Positions 31,480 to 40,857 of a DNA stretch of 43,467 bases are shown piece by piece. The position numbers and the translations under genes are program-made. The stretch's first letter is position 1, and each line of letters begins with the position of its first letter. Below the pieces are notes generated by a model. It was not told the origin of the DNA and did no database searches. It saw only the letters and a program-made list of their open reading frames with translations. The stretch is from Candidatus Gastranaerophilales bacterium (lineage in GTDB: Bacteria > Cyanobacteriota > Vampirovibrionia > Gastranaerophilales > Gastranaerophilaceae). The DNA lies in the NCBI GenBank assembly GCA_944324245.1, contig CALUVO010000092.1, forward strand, positions 1 through 43,467, read 5' to 3'.

Positions 31480-31962
31480 TTAATGTTGAATAAATAAGCC
31501 GTTAGCTCTGTTTGACATTTGCAGTTTTAAATTATCATCCAGTTTTTTATCTAACGAAACATTAGGATCCAGTACTTCTTTATGAACCTCTTCAGTTAAA
31601 GAAGACTTAAGCTCTTTGTCTCTTGAAAAAACATCCATTTCTTTTTCTCTTGCAAATGCATTTACCGCAGTATTATAAAGTTTGGAAGGAAGTGTTAAAG
31701 CAGCAGTTAAAACAGCAATGCCCGCACCAATAATTCCTGATGTTTTTTTAGAAAGTTTTAAGCAAGTAGCAAGACCTGCGGCAATTGCGCCAACCACTGC
31801 AGAGCCGCCAATAACTGATAATACAGCAAGAGACTTTTCTTTTTTTCTGGAAATAGGATTTTCGTATTTTGGTGCGTCTTGCTTCTCTGTTTTATTTTCT
31901 TCATTTTGTGCAAAATTAATTTTTGATGCAGTATTTTGCAAACCGACACTTCTTACATTCAT
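31480..31962 (-). CDS. Tagged membrane protein, paralogue of the 30685 product
   Basis: The 160-residue product starts at ATG 31962, with AAAGGAG 9 bases upstream; an in-frame ATG at 32001 has no such site. It opens MNVRSVGLQNTASKINFAQ, a looser form of the tag. NPISRKKEKS leads into two hydrophobic spans (about 45-65 and 72-92), then LYNTAVNAFAREKEMDVF and a charged helical tail. The last residues read into the edge of the repeat at site 4, which may have replaced the original C-terminus. The function is unknown. Confidence 0.65.
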   Translation of the reverse strand: MNVRSVGLQNTASKINFAQNEENKTEKQDAPKYENPISRKKEKSLAVLSVIGGSAVVGAIAAGLATCLKLSKKTSGIIGAGIAVLTAALTLPSKLYNTAVNAFAREKEMDVFSRDKELKSSLTEEVHKEVLDPNVSLDKKLDDNLKLQMSNRANGLFIQH

Positions 31963-32054
31963 CTCATATACTCCTTTTATGATGACACAATTATTATACA
32001 TTAAAACAACATTTATAGCATTTATGTATTTTATCGAATTTAAAAATTTTTACA

Positions 32055-33368
32055 TCATATTACTCTATAAATCATATTTCTTTGCTGCGGTTGTTCCTGC
32101 GAAATTACAAAAGCATCTTTAAGATAGCTCAAGGCTGTTTCGGCTTTGTCAGGATTATTTGCATAAATTGTGGCAAGTGTATCTCCCTGTAATACGTATT
32201 CGCCGTAAATTTTATTCAAGTATATACCTGCGGAATAATCGATATCATCCGTCTTTTTCTCCCTGCCCGCCCCTAAAAGTTTGCATGCATAAGCTGTTTT
32301 ATATGCATCTATATAGCTTATATAGCCGTTATTTTCCGCTTTCAGCTGAAATGCATAATTGGGCTGCGGGAAAAATCTGTAATTATCTATTACAACTGTA
32401 TTCCCTCCCTGTGACTCTACCAGTTTTCTAAAATATTCAAGTGCTTTTGATGAATTAATCACATCGTCTATTTTATAAAAAGCTTCTTCTTTACTGTAAC
32501 AAATTCCTAGTTCACAAAGAGTAAGAGACGCCATTTCATACGTAAGCTGTTTTATGTCGGGCGTCATATTTCCTTTTAAAAATTCGATTGATTCAATAAC
32601 CTCTATTGCATTACCCACTGCTCTGCCAAGAGGCTGTTCCATAGAGGTTATAACTGCGTGGAATTTTTTACCCAGTTTTTCTGCGATATTAACCATCCAT
32701 TGTGCAAGTTCACAGGCTTCTTCAGGAGTTTTTATAAAAGCTCCTGAGCCGTATTTTACATCAAGTACAACGTAATCTGCACCAGACGCAATTTTTTTTG
32801 AAACAACAGAACTTGCAATCAGAGGCACTGAGTCCACTGTTGCCGTAACATCTCTCAGAGCATACAATTTTCCGTCTGCCGGAGTGAGGCGTTTTGTTTG
32901 TGCGCATATTGCCAATCCGGTTGTTTTTACTTTTTCAATTAGCTCTTCAATGCTTAAATCCGTATTAAAACCCGGTATAGATTCCAGTTTATCAATGGTG
33001 CCGCCGGTATGTCCGAGCCCCTTGCCGGACAGCTTTGCAACAGGAACACCGCAGGCTGCTAGAATCGGAATTAAAATTAAAGTAATTTTATCGCCAACCC
33101 CGCCTGTAGAATGTTTGTCAGCTATATGATGACAGTTTTCATTTCGTAATGCAGAAAGGTCGATTGTTTCGCCCGAATCAATAATTGCTTTTGTGAAATT
33201 TGCTGTTTCTTCCAGCGTCATGCCTTTAAAATATACCGCCATAAGCCACGCTGCAATCTGATAGTCTTCAGCATTGCCGTTCATTAAAGAATCAATAATA
33301 TATTGAATTTCTTCTTTACTGTGTTCAAATCCTTTTTTCTTTTTATCTATTAAATCTACAAATCTCAA
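32055..33368 (-). CDS. pdp: Pyrimidine-nucleoside (thymidine) phosphorylase
   Basis: A 437-residue enzyme that splits thymidine or uridine with phosphate to base and (deoxy)ribose 1-phosphate. DKHSTGGVGDKITLILIP binds phosphate. KLSGKGLGHTGGTIDKLESIPGF and DVTATVDSVPLIASSVVSKKIA are signature blocks, and LDVKYGSGAF and the MEQPLGRAVGNAIEV stretch are intact. The start is placed at TTG 33368, giving the family N-terminus RFVDLI, with GGAG 8 bases upstream. An ATG at 33401 would add 11 unrelated residues. It serves nucleoside salvage and, by the sugar phosphate, central carbon use. Confidence 0.92.
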   Translation of the reverse strand: MRFVDLIDKKKKGFEHSKEEIQYIIDSLMNGNAEDYQIAAWLMAVYFKGMTLEETANFTKAIIDSGETIDLSALRNENCHHIADKHSTGGVGDKITLILIPILAACGVPVAKLSGKGLGHTGGTIDKLESIPGFNTDLSIEELIEKVKTTGLAICAQTKRLTPADGKLYALRDVTATVDSVPLIASSVVSKKIASGADYVVLDVKYGSGAFIKTPEEACELAQWMVNIAEKLGKKFHAVITSMEQPLGRAVGNAIEVIESIEFLKGNMTPDIKQLTYEMASLTLCELGICYSKEEAFYKIDDVINSSKALEYFRKLVESQGGNTVVIDNYRFFPQPNYAFQLKAENNGYISYIDAYKTAYACKLLGAGREKKTDDIDYSAGIYLNKIYGEYVLQGDTLATIYANNPDKAETALSYLKDAFVISQEQPQQRNMIYRVI

Positions 33369-33417
33369 ATCCAAAACTCCATAACAGTATTTTTTACACA
33401 CTTACATCATGAAACTA

Positions 33418-33445
33418 AAGCGGACCCAGTGAGTCCGCTTTTCAA
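33418..33445 (-). terminator. Terminator of the ompH-like gene
   Basis: AAGCGGAC at 33418-33425 pairs with GTCCGCTT at 33433-33440. It lies between the end of the OmpH-like gene and the phosphorylase gene on the same strand. On the minus strand the tail is only TTAG, so termination may be partial. Confidence 0.55.
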
Positions 33446-33448
33446 AAT

Positions 33449-33934
33449 CTATTTTTTCGCAGGTTTAAATGAGGGTGAATTAAGGTAATTAATTACATCC
33501 TGTGATATATCGACACCGCCTGTAAAAATCACTCTGTAATCCAGCACAACATCAATTTTTTTGTCAGCAGCAACTGCTTTTGTTGCCTGCAGGATATTAC
33601 CTTCTACTTCCTGTGCTTTTTTCAGTTTAAATTTATCAAACTCATCATTTTTAAGTTTGAAATCTTTTTGAACCTGCTCTTCAAAGTTCTTTTTATTTAT
33701 AGGAGAATCAATATTTTTATATTGTTTTTCCTTATCCATCAAATACTGCTGCAATTCCAGATATTTTGTATCAATTTCTTTATATGCCTGTTTTGCATAT
33801 TCGTAGTTTGATTCCACTGTTTTATAGTTCACATAACCGATAGTCTGCGCCTGTGCTACAGAAGAAATATTATTCCCTGCTCCGATAAGAAACATTGCTG
33901 CAGCTGCTATAAATAATGCTTTTAATTTTTTCAT
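33449..33934 (-). CDS. OmpH/Skp-family periplasmic chaperone
   Basis: A 161-residue protein with a signal peptide (about 1-29, AQA before the cut). The mature part opens TIGYVNYKTV, as in Skp/OmpH. A long charged helix hairpin follows (about 45-120; ELQQYLMDKEKQYKNI, KLKKAQEVEGNILQATKAVA). It ends IDVVLDYRVIFTGGVDISQDVINYL, the conserved closing strand. The family forms jellyfish-like trimers that hold unfolded outer-membrane proteins. Its presence supports a diderm envelope. It has none of its usual neighbours (bamA, lpxD). The repeat at site 5 lies just upstream. Confidence 0.88.
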   Translation of the reverse strand: MKKLKALFIAAAAMFLIGAGNNISSVAQAQTIGYVNYKTVESNYEYAKQAYKEIDTKYLELQQYLMDKEKQYKNIDSPINKKNFEEQVQKDFKLKNDEFDKFKLKKAQEVEGNILQATKAVAADKKIDVVLDYRVIFTGGVDISQDVINYLNSPSFKPAKK

Positions 33935-33977
33935 AAATAATTCCTCTATACTAAAAATAAGCCCGTCAATTTAATAA

Positions 33978-34192
33978 ATTTCATATCGTCAACTGACTCC
34001 GACTACTTGTTGAACCTGTGCAATAAACAAGTTCGACATTTAACAACAAGTCCGGCACAGCCAACAAGTGCATGGGGTCACTTCCGTAAAATTTATACTT
34101 TTGCGTCCTCGCCCTCTCGCAAATATGCCACCTGCATATTTACTCGGCAGAGTGTGTACCACTCCTACAAGAGAGATCCCACTCTGACATTT
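33978..34192. repeat. Mosaic intergenic repeat, site 5
   Basis: About 215 bases covering most of the gene-free interval 33935-34275. The first 110 bases match site 4 with few changes, including the core at 34005-34051. The middle (34099-34160) differs, and the tail CTCCTACAAGAGAG is shared again. The open plus-strand frame through it (34007-34201) follows from repeat identity with site 4. Confidence 0.8.
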
Positions 34193-34275
34193 TATCAATA
34201 ATTATATGTAAAGACAAGTGAAAAAAATCGGGTTTAATTATATAATTAATTATTATCAGTCAAATAATATCTGTA

Positions 34276-37200
34276 ATGAATATAAAAATTTTAAAAATTT
34301 CATTAATATCGCTATTGGTTCTGTTAGCGGGAATCATAATATTTTATTTATGGATTGTGCCAGCACAATTAAATTCACTGCTGCAAACAGACAGGCTGAG
34401 TGCTGCTGTTGAACAAAAAACGGGTTTTAAACTCTCATACAAGAATGCGGCAATAGAAACATTTCCTTCTCTCAGCATAAAAATTTTTGCTGAAAATATC
34501 TCTTTAAAAGACAGAAATAACAATAGTATACTTTGTGCAAAAAATGCGGATATTTCTTTATTTTTACCCTCTTTATTGTTAAAAAAAATCACGGTAAAAT
34601 CAGCAGCGGCGAATGATTTGAAGTTTATATTAACAAGAAAAAAAGATAAGAAGTTTTACCTCGGGCACTTGCCTTTAAATTTAGATACAAAACAAAAAAT
34701 AGACGCTGATATAAATTCATTTCATATATCAAACTCTGATTTTATTTTAAAAGATGAACTTATAAACAAACAACTCGACATCCGGATTGTAAATGCAGAT
34801 ATTTCTTACAAAAAGAACAAAAAAGTATCCGCAAAAATAATTTCAGAGATATTAGTTAACAGCAAGCAAAAATCATCCGTTAATATTGATTTTTCTTCAA
34901 AATTACCGTTAGAACACGGCCTCAGACAAAATGATTTAAGGTGTCACTGCAACATAGAAAATATTGATTTATCGGATTTTTCCGGATACCTTGCATTTTT
35001 TGCAAATAAAGACATTGTATCATCCGGCGGGATTATAAATATTAAAACAAATGCACATAATGCTAATTACAGTGGTAATGCCATAAAAGCAGACGCTGCA
35101 ATAACAGATTTTTCAATAAATATGAAAAATCCTCTTGATAATATCCGTTCAAACAGCACTATTTACATTGATTCTATACTTTCCTTTGATAAAAAATCTC
35201 TTAAAATAACCGATACAAAAATAAACGCAAAAGACTGGCAGATAAATCTCTCAGGCAGTATAAAAGATTACACGTCATCAAATCCAAAAGCCGATTTGTC
35301 TGTAAATATCCCCAAATCAGATATTCATTCAATGTACTGGCTTGTGCCTTCAATTAAAGATGATCCGTTTAATGTAATGCAAAAATTTAAAAAATACGGC
35401 GCATGGGGGAAAGCACAGGGCAATCTTCAAATAAAAGGAAGCTTATTAAAACCAGAACTATACGGAAATTTGAATGCGGAAGATGTGTATATAGTGAAGA
35501 ACAATCCGCTTGTCCCTCATTGTAAAATCTTTGCTGAATTTTTAAAAGACAATGTAAAAGTAAAAACACGTGTATTTGCCGGACATGGTGAGTATGTAGA
35601 CGTAGAAGGCATTGCAGAAATGAAATTCTACGGTGCCGGTGATTTTCATATTGTATCCTCAAAAAATGTAGATTTATCCACTGCCGAATATATGCTGGTA
35701 CCGGTGCACGAAGTAATCGGCTTTGACCTTGGCCCGGTTCCCTATATGGACATAAAAGGCAAGGGTGACATCGATATAAGAACAAAAGGAACAATACTGG
35801 ACGGAGATGTTATCGGTCAGTTTAATTTCCGAAATACATACGCAACTCTTGAAGGGTTGAATACAGAAATAGAAAACGCCAATGGAGCTCTTGTATTTGA
35901 CCACAAAAATATGCATTTTTATACAAATTCAGCTTATATAAAGCATCAGCCCGTAAAAATAGACGGTAAAGCCAATCTCGACGGACATATCGATTTTGAT
36001 GTAGACGCGGAAAATATAGAAATCTCTGACTTGTTCCATATTCTTACAACAAGTGCTATTTTAGATAACAAAAAATTTATGGTTAATCCCGTTGAATCTG
36101 TATCCGGTAAAGTAAAAGCAGATATCAAAATCAAAGGTATAGTAAAAGATTTCAGCAAAATTGCAGAGAATCCCACTTTTAAAATATCAGGTGTCCTTGA
36201 CTTAAAAGGGATAAAAGGGAAATTAAAATATATACCGGTATATGCACAGAACTTGAAAGGAAAAATAAACTTTGATGATACAAACTGGCATGCTGTGCTG
36301 AACGGATTGACAGGTACCTCGCCGATATACATACAGGGAGGCAGCAATAACGGCAAAACGGATTTAAAAATCAATGCAAATAAATTGAAAACAGATGAAC
36401 TGATTCCTTTTATTCTTTTAAGCAGTGAAGAAAAAACATTATCCCTGCCCAAAACGAATTCCTATATAACATTTAACGGAAGATATAAATCAAGTAACGA
36501 TAATTTTGATTTAAAAAATTTGTCCGCAACAGGCTATTTTTTACCAATTAATCAAAAAGAATCTGATTTTATAATTTCCTCCGGAAATTTTGAAATAAAC
36601 AGAGGAAATTTAACGCTGAAGAATTTTAATGCAAAATTATACGGCTCACAGATAAAAGCACACGGTACAGTACACAATTTCTTTTCTAAAGAATATATTG
36701 CCGACGGACATTTAAAAGTTTCTGATTTTAATATTAGTGCATTTGATAAAATTAAGAGACTGAATATTTTGCCGCAGTCAATCTATAAACTTCTTAATGC
36801 ATACGAAAATTACGAAGGCAGAATCAATTTATCGATAGACTGCAAACACAATAATTTAAACGGATACATTGATTTAAAGGATATTAAATTTAACCACAGC
36901 TATTTTAAAACTCCGATATCAATTGACAGCGGAAAAATTCTTCTGGAGGGTAAAAAAGCTACCCTTCGTTCAATTATTGCTCAGGTTGATAATACACCCG
37001 TATTTTTAAACATTTCAGTCTGGGATCTGGATAAAACAGCAAAGATAAAAGGCTATTTGACAACTAAAATAAACGAAAATTTTGTAAACAAATACATTAA
37101 CAGCCGCTTAACTTATCCGATAAAGATAAAGGGAGATATATCCTTAACGGCAGATATAAGCGGAAATACGGAGAATATCCGTTTGCAGCCAAAATTAAAA

Positions 37201-38748
37201 CTGGCACCTGATTCGGATATATATTATATGGGCGCAAACATCGGTGATGAAAATGAAACAAGGGAACTGTCCGCAGATATAAATGTTGCAGCCAACAACA
37301 TTTATTATCTGAAAAATTTTAAATATACAAGATATATGACATCTCAAAATACCCGCTCATATCCTTTAACGGTTCTGACAGCAAACGGCATAATACATTT
37401 AAAAAAACAGAATATTTTTATCAGGAATCTTAATGTAAAAACACTAAATAAAGCAAATGCAAAAATATTCAATATTATATTTAAAAAATCTGTATTAAAA
37501 AACGGCCAATTCAGCTGTAATTTAAATATAAAAGGAGATATCAAATATCCGCAAGTTTCAGGAAGCGTATATATGGACAATCTTGATATGCCTTTATACG
37601 ATACTGTTATAAAAGATATTTCGCTCAATTTTAAAAATAAAATAATTGAACTTAAAACAAACGGAACGGTTCTTGACTCAGACTTTGTAATATCTGCGGA
37701 GTTGAAAAACAATCTGAAACCTCCGATTGTAATAAACAATCTGGATATGGAATCCAACAAACTGAATATTGATGCATTTATCGATTCCTTAACCAGAATA
37801 CCCACACCGGATACAACCGTAAGGCTTGTGGATAACAATAAATCACAAACAGCTCTGCCTCTTAATATTTCTGATTTTCGTATTAAAAAAGGCAAAATGA
37901 AAGCATCAGATGTAACGATAAGAAATTTGAATGCAAGTAATTATGAAGCAAAATTTTCACTAAAAGACGATATGTTATTGAACATGGAACGTCTTGCTTT
38001 TGACGTTACGACAGGACAAATGTCTGGCAGCGCATTATATGACTTTTCTACGGGAAAAATCAAAGCTAATGTCACCGCTTTAAATGTGGATTCAAATAAA
38101 GTTGCCTCTGCAATGTTTGAATTTAAAGATCAGATTTTCGGTAATGCAAACGGAAATATAACAATAACAACAAGCGGCAATACAGAAGAAGAACGTTTGA
38201 GAAATATGTTCGGATACGTTTATTTTGAAATTGCTGACGGAAAAATGCCAAAACTCGGGTCTGTGGAATATCTCTTAAGAGCCGGCAATTTTATAAAAAG
38301 CGGCATTACCGGTGCAAGTATCAGTAACTTTTTAGACCTTATTGCTCCGATTAAAACAGGATATTTTGATTCGATAAAAGGCAGCTTTACTGTAAAAAAC
38401 GGAGTTGCTCAAAATATAGAAGTATACTCTAAAGGCAATAACCTCAATATTTATATTAACGGTGAATTCGATATACTTCAACAATATGCAAATATGAGAG
38501 TATACGGAAGGCTGACTAAACATGCAACAAATCTTCTCGGCAAGATTGGCAATCTTTCATTTAATACACTGCTTTCCAAAATTCCCGGTTTTAAGCTCGG
38601 AAACGAAGATAAGGCTAAAATTATTCAAGACCTGAATAAAATACCCGGTGTTGAATTAAGCGACCAGCAATACAGAGTATTTACAGTAAAAATTGACGGT
38701 AAAATTGATGAAGATAAATATGTAAAAAACTTCCGCTGGATAGAATAA
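34276..38748 (+). CDS. Very large AsmA/TamB-like envelope protein
   Basis: A 1490-residue protein with one N-terminal membrane helix (about 7-30), followed by some 1450 residues of short beta strands rich in Asn, Lys and Ile. QTDRLSAAVEQKTGFKLSYKNAAIETFPSLSIKI matches the AsmA N-terminus. KADGxx-like blocks and repeated D-x-x-G-x-x-(V/I) strands run through the body. The last 250 residues (IADGKMPKLGSVEYLLRAGNF, IKGSFTVKNGVAQNIEVYSKG) match the C-terminal AsmA domain. Proteins of this group (AsmA, YhdP, TamB) span the periplasm as lipid-conducting bridges between the membranes. It stands alone and converges with the phosphoesterase gene, leaving 4 bases. Which lipid it carries is unknown. Confidence 0.82.
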   Translation: MNIKILKISLISLLVLLAGIIIFYLWIVPAQLNSLLQTDRLSAAVEQKTGFKLSYKNAAIETFPSLSIKIFAENISLKDRNNNSILCAKNADISLFLPSLLLKKITVKSAAANDLKFILTRKKDKKFYLGHLPLNLDTKQKIDADINSFHISNSDFILKDELINKQLDIRIVNADISYKKNKKVSAKIISEILVNSKQKSSVNIDFSSKLPLEHGLRQNDLRCHCNIENIDLSDFSGYLAFFANKDIVSSGGIINIKTNAHNANYSGNAIKADAAITDFSINMKNPLDNIRSNSTIYIDSILSFDKKSLKITDTKINAKDWQINLSGSIKDYTSSNPKADLSVNIPKSDIHSMYWLVPSIKDDPFNVMQKFKKYGAWGKAQGNLQIKGSLLKPELYGNLNAEDVYIVKNNPLVPHCKIFAEFLKDNVKVKTRVFAGHGEYVDVEGIAEMKFYGAGDFHIVSSKNVDLSTAEYMLVPVHEVIGFDLGPVPYMDIKGKGDIDIRTKGTILDGDVIGQFNFRNTYATLEGLNTEIENANGALVFDHKNMHFYTNSAYIKHQPVKIDGKANLDGHIDFDVDAENIEISDLFHILTTSAILDNKKFMVNPVESVSGKVKADIKIKGIVKDFSKIAENPTFKISGVLDLKGIKGKLKYIPVYAQNLKGKINFDDTNWHAVLNGLTGTSPIYIQGGSNNGKTDLKINANKLKTDELIPFILLSSEEKTLSLPKTNSYITFNGRYKSSNDNFDLKNLSATGYFLPINQKESDFIISSGNFEINRGNLTLKNFNAKLYGSQIKAHGTVHNFFSKEYIADGHLKVSDFNISAFDKIKRLNILPQSIYKLLNAYENYEGRINLSIDCKHNNLNGYIDLKDIKFNHSYFKTPISIDSGKILLEGKKATLRSIIAQVDNTPVFLNISVWDLDKTAKIKGYLTTKINENFVNKYINSRLTYPIKIKGDISLTADISGNTENIRLQPKLKLAPDSDIYYMGANIGDENETRELSADINVAANNIYYLKNFKYTRYMTSQNTRSYPLTVLTANGIIHLKKQNIFIRNLNVKTLNKANAKIFNIIFKKSVLKNGQFSCNLNIKGDIKYPQVSGSVYMDNLDMPLYDTVIKDISLNFKNKIIELKTNGTVLDSDFVISAELKNNLKPPIVINNLDMESNKLNIDAFIDSLTRIPTPDTTVRLVDNNKSQTALPLNISDFRIKKGKMKASDVTIRNLNASNYEAKFSLKDDMLLNMERLAFDVTTGQMSGSALYDFSTGKIKANVTALNVDSNKVASAMFEFKDQIFGNANGNITITTSGNTEEERLRNMFGYVYFEIADGKMPKLGSVEYLLRAGNFIKSGITGASISNFLDLIAPIKTGYFDSIKGSFTVKNGVAQNIEVYSKGNNLNIYINGEFDILQQYANMRVYGRLTKHATNLLGKIGNLSFNTLLSKIPGFKLGNEDKAKIIQDLNKIPGVELSDQQYRVFTVKIDGKIDEDKYVKNFRWIE

Positions 38749-38752
38749 ATTG

Positions 38753-39610
38753 TTATATAGCAGGTTTTGCATTTCCGTCTACTACAAAATCTTTTGCTTT
38801 CATGAATGGAAATTTCTTATATTTTATCTGCATATCAAGATAATAGTACGGCGCTTCGAACATTGCCGGAGCGGATATATGATAAACATCTTTTTCGTCT
38901 TTTTTTGCAAATTCTTTGTGATAATGCCCTGAACAAATCATAATTATATTGTCATAACGCCTTATAACTGCAGCATACTCATTTTTGTCCAGTATTTCTT
39001 TTTCCAGACTGTAATATGGTTCTTTGTAAGGTACATGCTGAAATATCAAAGCTTTTTTGTTTTTGTTTTTTTCGAGTACTGAATCTAACCAGCGCAATGT
39101 CTTTTCGCTAAAAATACCATGCTCGCTGGGCATACCTGAAGAAACTCCGTCAAGCACTATTACAATAACATCTCTTGTCGGATAAAAATAGTATGAACCT
39201 TGAGTTTTTTTCTGGTACCTGTTATTTTTAGATACTATTTTTAAATATTCTTCTTTACTCAACCCGCTGATTTTATGAACATCATGATTGCCCATAACAA
39301 GATAATAAGGGCTGTTTATATGTCTGACGATATTTAAAAATCCTTTAAGATTTTGGGATTTTGATTTGTCTATGTTATCGCCGAGAAATATAACAAAGTC
39401 ATAGTCATTTTCATTCACTCTGTCAACAAAGCCTCTTAAAGCTTTTGTGCTGTTAGCATATTTTCCGCTGCCAGACTCTGTGTTAACCGTATAGTGTATA
39501 TCAGATGCTACAGCAAAATTAATTTCTTTTGCTGCAGACGGCATATTTGCTGCAAATAAAATATAAACAATTGCAGAAGAAAACAAAAACAATTTTTTTA
39601 ATATTTTCAT
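38753..39610 (-). CDS. Secreted calcineurin-like metallophosphoesterase
   Basis: A 285-residue enzyme with a signal peptide (about 1-27). Metal-binding motifs are in order: DIH at 37-39, GDN at 77-79, GNHD at 107-110, QHVP in the middle and GHYH near 233. Two metals, probably Mn or Fe, are expected at the site. It hydrolyses a phosphate mono- or diester in the periplasm or at the surface; the substrate is not told by sequence. The GDN form (Asn after Asp) is normal for this family. No neighbour points to a pathway. Confidence 0.88.
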   Translation of the reverse strand: MKILKKLFLFSSAIVYILFAANMPSAAKEINFAVASDIHYTVNTESGSGKYANSTKALRGFVDRVNENDYDFVIFLGDNIDKSKSQNLKGFLNIVRHINSPYYLVMGNHDVHKISGLSKEEYLKIVSKNNRYQKKTQGSYYFYPTRDVIVIVLDGVSSGMPSEHGIFSEKTLRWLDSVLEKNKNKKALIFQHVPYKEPYYSLEKEILDKNEYAAVIRRYDNIIMICSGHYHKEFAKKDEKDVYHISAPAMFEAPYYYLDMQIKYKKFPFMKAKDFVVDGNAKPAI

Positions 39611-39680
39611 ATCTATTTCTCACTTTTTATACTTATTAAGTATAAGTATATCAAAATTCATGAGAATTAATAAATATTAT

Positions 39681-40415
39681 TTATACGTTTTGTTTTTCTT
39701 CGGGTTTTGCTTTTTTAATACCTGCTTCATATCCGCAAATCAAGAATATTGCAGGCAGTGCTTTTGAAATAAATCCTTTAATCTTATCTCCGATAGGTGT
39801 CAATGCCGCCACGGTAAGAAGATCATCTACGTGGATACAAAAATCTTTCACTCCGACTTTTCTTTTATCATCTTCTTTAAAAATAGCTTTGTTTACTTTA
39901 GACGCAACCCAGTTTCCGCCTGTAACCCCGCCTGCAACACCCGCTACAGCGGCAAGCGCACTTAATGAAATTTCTTTTACTCTGGAAAATTTTCTTTTTT
40001 CGATAGCTTCACCTGCCAAACCAACGATTGTTATAGGAGTAACAACATTACCCAGAAACTGGTGTATACTTTCTTTTATTTTAGCTTTCCTGTTTCTTTT
40101 ATCATCAACAATCAATCCGCCGGACAATCCTCCGATTACTGCTGATGTAGCCAGTCCCATAACTTTAAACATGTTTTTAAAATCGATGTTGAACATGTCT
40201 TTGACTTTGAAGCTGCCTCTATTTGCTGATTTTGCAAGTACAAATAAATATGCAAGCGTAGCAGCCGCACTGCCTGCAAGTGCCGCTCTTTTTACCTGTC
40301 CGTCCTTATCTTTTGCAATAAGGCCTTTTAGAGGATTCTCGTTATATTTTATTACTCCTGCGCTCTTAACCTGATGTGAAGGAGTATATGGTGTTGGCGT
40401 TATTAATGTAGTCAT
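39681..40415 (-). CDS. Glycine-rich multi-span membrane protein, unknown role
   Basis: A 244-residue protein not recognised. About five hydrophobic segments alternate with lysine-rich loops: ALAGSAAATLAYLFVLA (about 45-61), VMGLATSAVIGGLSGGLIV (about 85-103), VVTPITIVGLAGEAI, ISLSALAAVAGVAGGVTGG and LPAIFLICGYEAGI. The N-terminal 35 residues are polar and include NPLKGL. It has small-residue packing motifs (GxxxG) in most spans. There is no clear ribosome site before the ATG. Its general plan (polar head, Gly-rich spans, Lys tail) resembles the two tagged membrane proteins at 30685 and 31480, but it lacks the tag. Confidence 0.65.
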   Translation of the reverse strand: MTTLITPTPYTPSHQVKSAGVIKYNENPLKGLIAKDKDGQVKRAALAGSAAATLAYLFVLAKSANRGSFKVKDMFNIDFKNMFKVMGLATSAVIGGLSGGLIVDDKRNRKAKIKESIHQFLGNVVTPITIVGLAGEAIEKRKFSRVKEISLSALAAVAGVAGGVTGGNWVASKVNKAIFKEDDKRKVGVKDFCIHVDDLLTVAALTPIGDKIKGFISKALPAIFLICGYEAGIKKAKPEEKQNV

Positions 40416-40541
40416 GATTGTCTCGAATTTTCTTCATGTATACAATACAACTGAAAAAATTTTTTTGCTATATATAGTTAAAAAATATTATATTACAAAT
40501 ATAATATTTAAATTATTATTTATTTTTAGTAATATTTAATT

Positions 40542-40787
40542 ATGCGTTTAGACAAATTTTTAAAAGTTTCAAGATTAATAAAAAGACGTACAGTTGCAAA
40601 TGACGTTTCCGATCAGGGAAGAGTTTTTGTGAACGGAAATCCCGCAAAACCTTCTAAACAGTTAAAAGAAGGCGATATTATAAAGATTGAACATTTCAAT
40701 AAATCGGTTAGTGTTAAAGTTATTCGAATACCGGAAGGAAATATTTCCGTACAAGAGGCAGCTTCATTGTATGAAGAAATAAAATAA
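40542..40787 (+). CDS. rqcP: S4-domain RNA-binding protein RqcP
   Basis: An 81-residue protein made of a single S4 domain. MRLDKFLKVSRLIKRRTVAND and DQGRVFVNGNPAKPSKQLKEGDII align closely with Bacillus RqcP (YabO). It binds split 50S subunits and helps RqcH add C-terminal alanine tails to stalled chains in ribosome-associated quality control. Hsp15 is the other S4 protein of similar size, but it is longer at the C-terminus. No ribosome site is evident. RqcH is not in the window. Confidence 0.85.
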   Translation: MRLDKFLKVSRLIKRRTVANDVSDQGRVFVNGNPAKPSKQLKEGDIIKIEHFNKSVSVKVIRIPEGNISVQEAASLYEEIK

Positions 40788-40857
40788 TATTGCATTTTCC
40801 GTATTCGAAATCTACAATAATATTCAGATATTAGAATAATTTTTTGAGGAGATAATT

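Noticed and set aside
31285..31497. Plus-strand open frame through the repeat at site 4, with a similar frame at 34007-34201 (shared LNLCNKQV...TTSPAQPTSAWGHF)
   Set aside because: The similarity follows from DNA identity of the repeats. There is no ribosome site, and the same frame at site 1 is broken by TAG, so these are not treated as genes.
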